From Phoronis australis (lineage: Eukaryota > Phoronida > Phoronidae), in the NCBI GenBank assembly GCA_002633005.1, contig NMRA01001162.1, forward strand, positions 1-45,408: a DNA stretch of 45,408 nucleotides, in the 5' to 3' direction. Below are positions 45,260-45,408 of the stretch, piece by piece. Position numbers and translations under genes: made by a program. Every line of letters begins with the position of its first letter. Position 1 is the first letter of the stretch. The notes beneath the pieces are model-generated. The model was not told the origin of the DNA and did not search any database. It worked only from the letters and a program-made list of their open reading frames with translations.

Positions 45260-45408
45260 AGTGGAGACGAACGAATAGTTTCCTTCTCTGTCTGAGGGGT
45301 ATCTACCGTTAACTATGTGCGTACCATTTACAGCACAAAATCTGGCAAGTTCTTTGCCAAAGTAATTAGATTTCGCATCTTGGTTGTTTCTTGGTTTTTC
45401 AAAATTAT
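45260..45408 (-). repeat. right terminal copy of the window-end repeat
   Basis: This matches bases 1-149 in the same orientation with 7 mismatches. Here the endonuclease frame is fully open. Confidence 0.93.

Larger units (their letters stand above)
41797..45408 (-). mobile_element. LINE with endonuclease and reverse transcriptase, runs off the window
   Basis: Reading leftward from 45408: endonuclease C-terminal half with EGNYSFVSTRGCSTI and the catalytic DQSDHFPI; a linker (45080-44690, WFDNVCEQKK); RT fingers at 44124-44576 (KIKSNKTPGEDGIPNELFK, IVLIYKKGD, NNYRGIS); QAGFRAGYST and the palm at 43422-42820 (HFSKAFDS, TRGAKQGCIPSPRLF, LLFADDLVLVA); thumb with LLYGAEIW (about 42740); and a C-terminal CEICNRSGTEDEIHLLLTCP (about 42140). 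The endonuclease IDY motif reads IVY, losing a conserved Asp. There is one frameshift near 44715 and a TGA near 44602. Damage at 43518 and 44197 coincides with single-N joins, so part of it may be assembly error. An unrelated ~470-bp segment interrupts the RT at 43728-44197. Confidence 0.9.

Noticed and set aside
1-45408. Circular molecule with terminal overlap
   Set aside because: The 149-bp end repeat has 7 mismatches and is explained by two copies of a LINE.

Overview
This window looks like animal nuclear DNA, probably from a marine invertebrate. The signs are a long gene split into small exons with canonical GT/AG introns of 1-6 kb, AT-rich non-coding sequence, several families of non-LTR retrotransposons, and decayed DNA transposons. 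The species cannot be fixed from sequence alone; an amphioxus-, hemichordate- or mollusc-like genome would fit. The assembly is draft quality, with a 551-base N gap at 28924-29474 and five single-N joins at 727, 26632, 41796, 43518 and 44197. At least two of those joins are flanked by near-identical sequence on both sides.

The one convincing host gene runs on the + strand from a TATA box near 5288 to a stop at 30959. I rebuilt it as eight exons whose phases all agree (216+77+190+158+35+114+106+10 nt, giving 301 codons plus stop). It encodes a secreted cysteine-rich protein: signal peptide, CAP domain (CRISP/SCP/PR-1 family), short hinge, EGF-like module and a C-terminal six-cysteine ShKT module. 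Two exons (35 nt and 10 nt) are too short to appear as ORFs and were placed by splice sites, phase and domain logic.

The introns are loaded with mobile DNA. Intron 1 has a diverged tandem duplication. Intron 3 holds a CR1-like LINE (minus strand) with a long A-rich, microsatellite 3' tail. Intron 4 holds an internally deleted LINE ending in a GAA tract. Intron 5 holds element A, a complete 1680-bp transposon with TTAA target duplications. Intron 6 holds a perfect 61-bp inverted repeat. Intron 7 holds a decayed hAT-like transposase (duplicated by the assembly) and a further LINE interrupted by the N gap.

Downstream of the gene is element B (31186-33101), an inverted relative of element A. It carries a THAP-type C2CH domain on one strand and a P2X7-C-terminal-like Cys-rich reading frame on the other, facing each other. 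Further right are a cluster of short palindromes (34.4-34.6 kb), a ~315-bp tandem repeat with an AAGATGGC motif about every 155 bp (36.0-36.7 kb), and a decayed minus-strand gene for a PIN-like nuclease with a C-terminal CXC motif (37.0-38.75 kb). The window ends in a LINE (41797-45408, minus strand). The first 149 bases of the window are a ~95% identical piece of the same LINE family, so both ends of the window lie in one repeat.

The most interesting candidate system is the TTAA-flanked element pair A/B with its convergent THAP and P2X7-C-like frames. The 61-bp perfect hairpin in intron 6, the decayed PIN-CXC gene and the strong excess of the 8-mer TACATGTA are also worth a second look.
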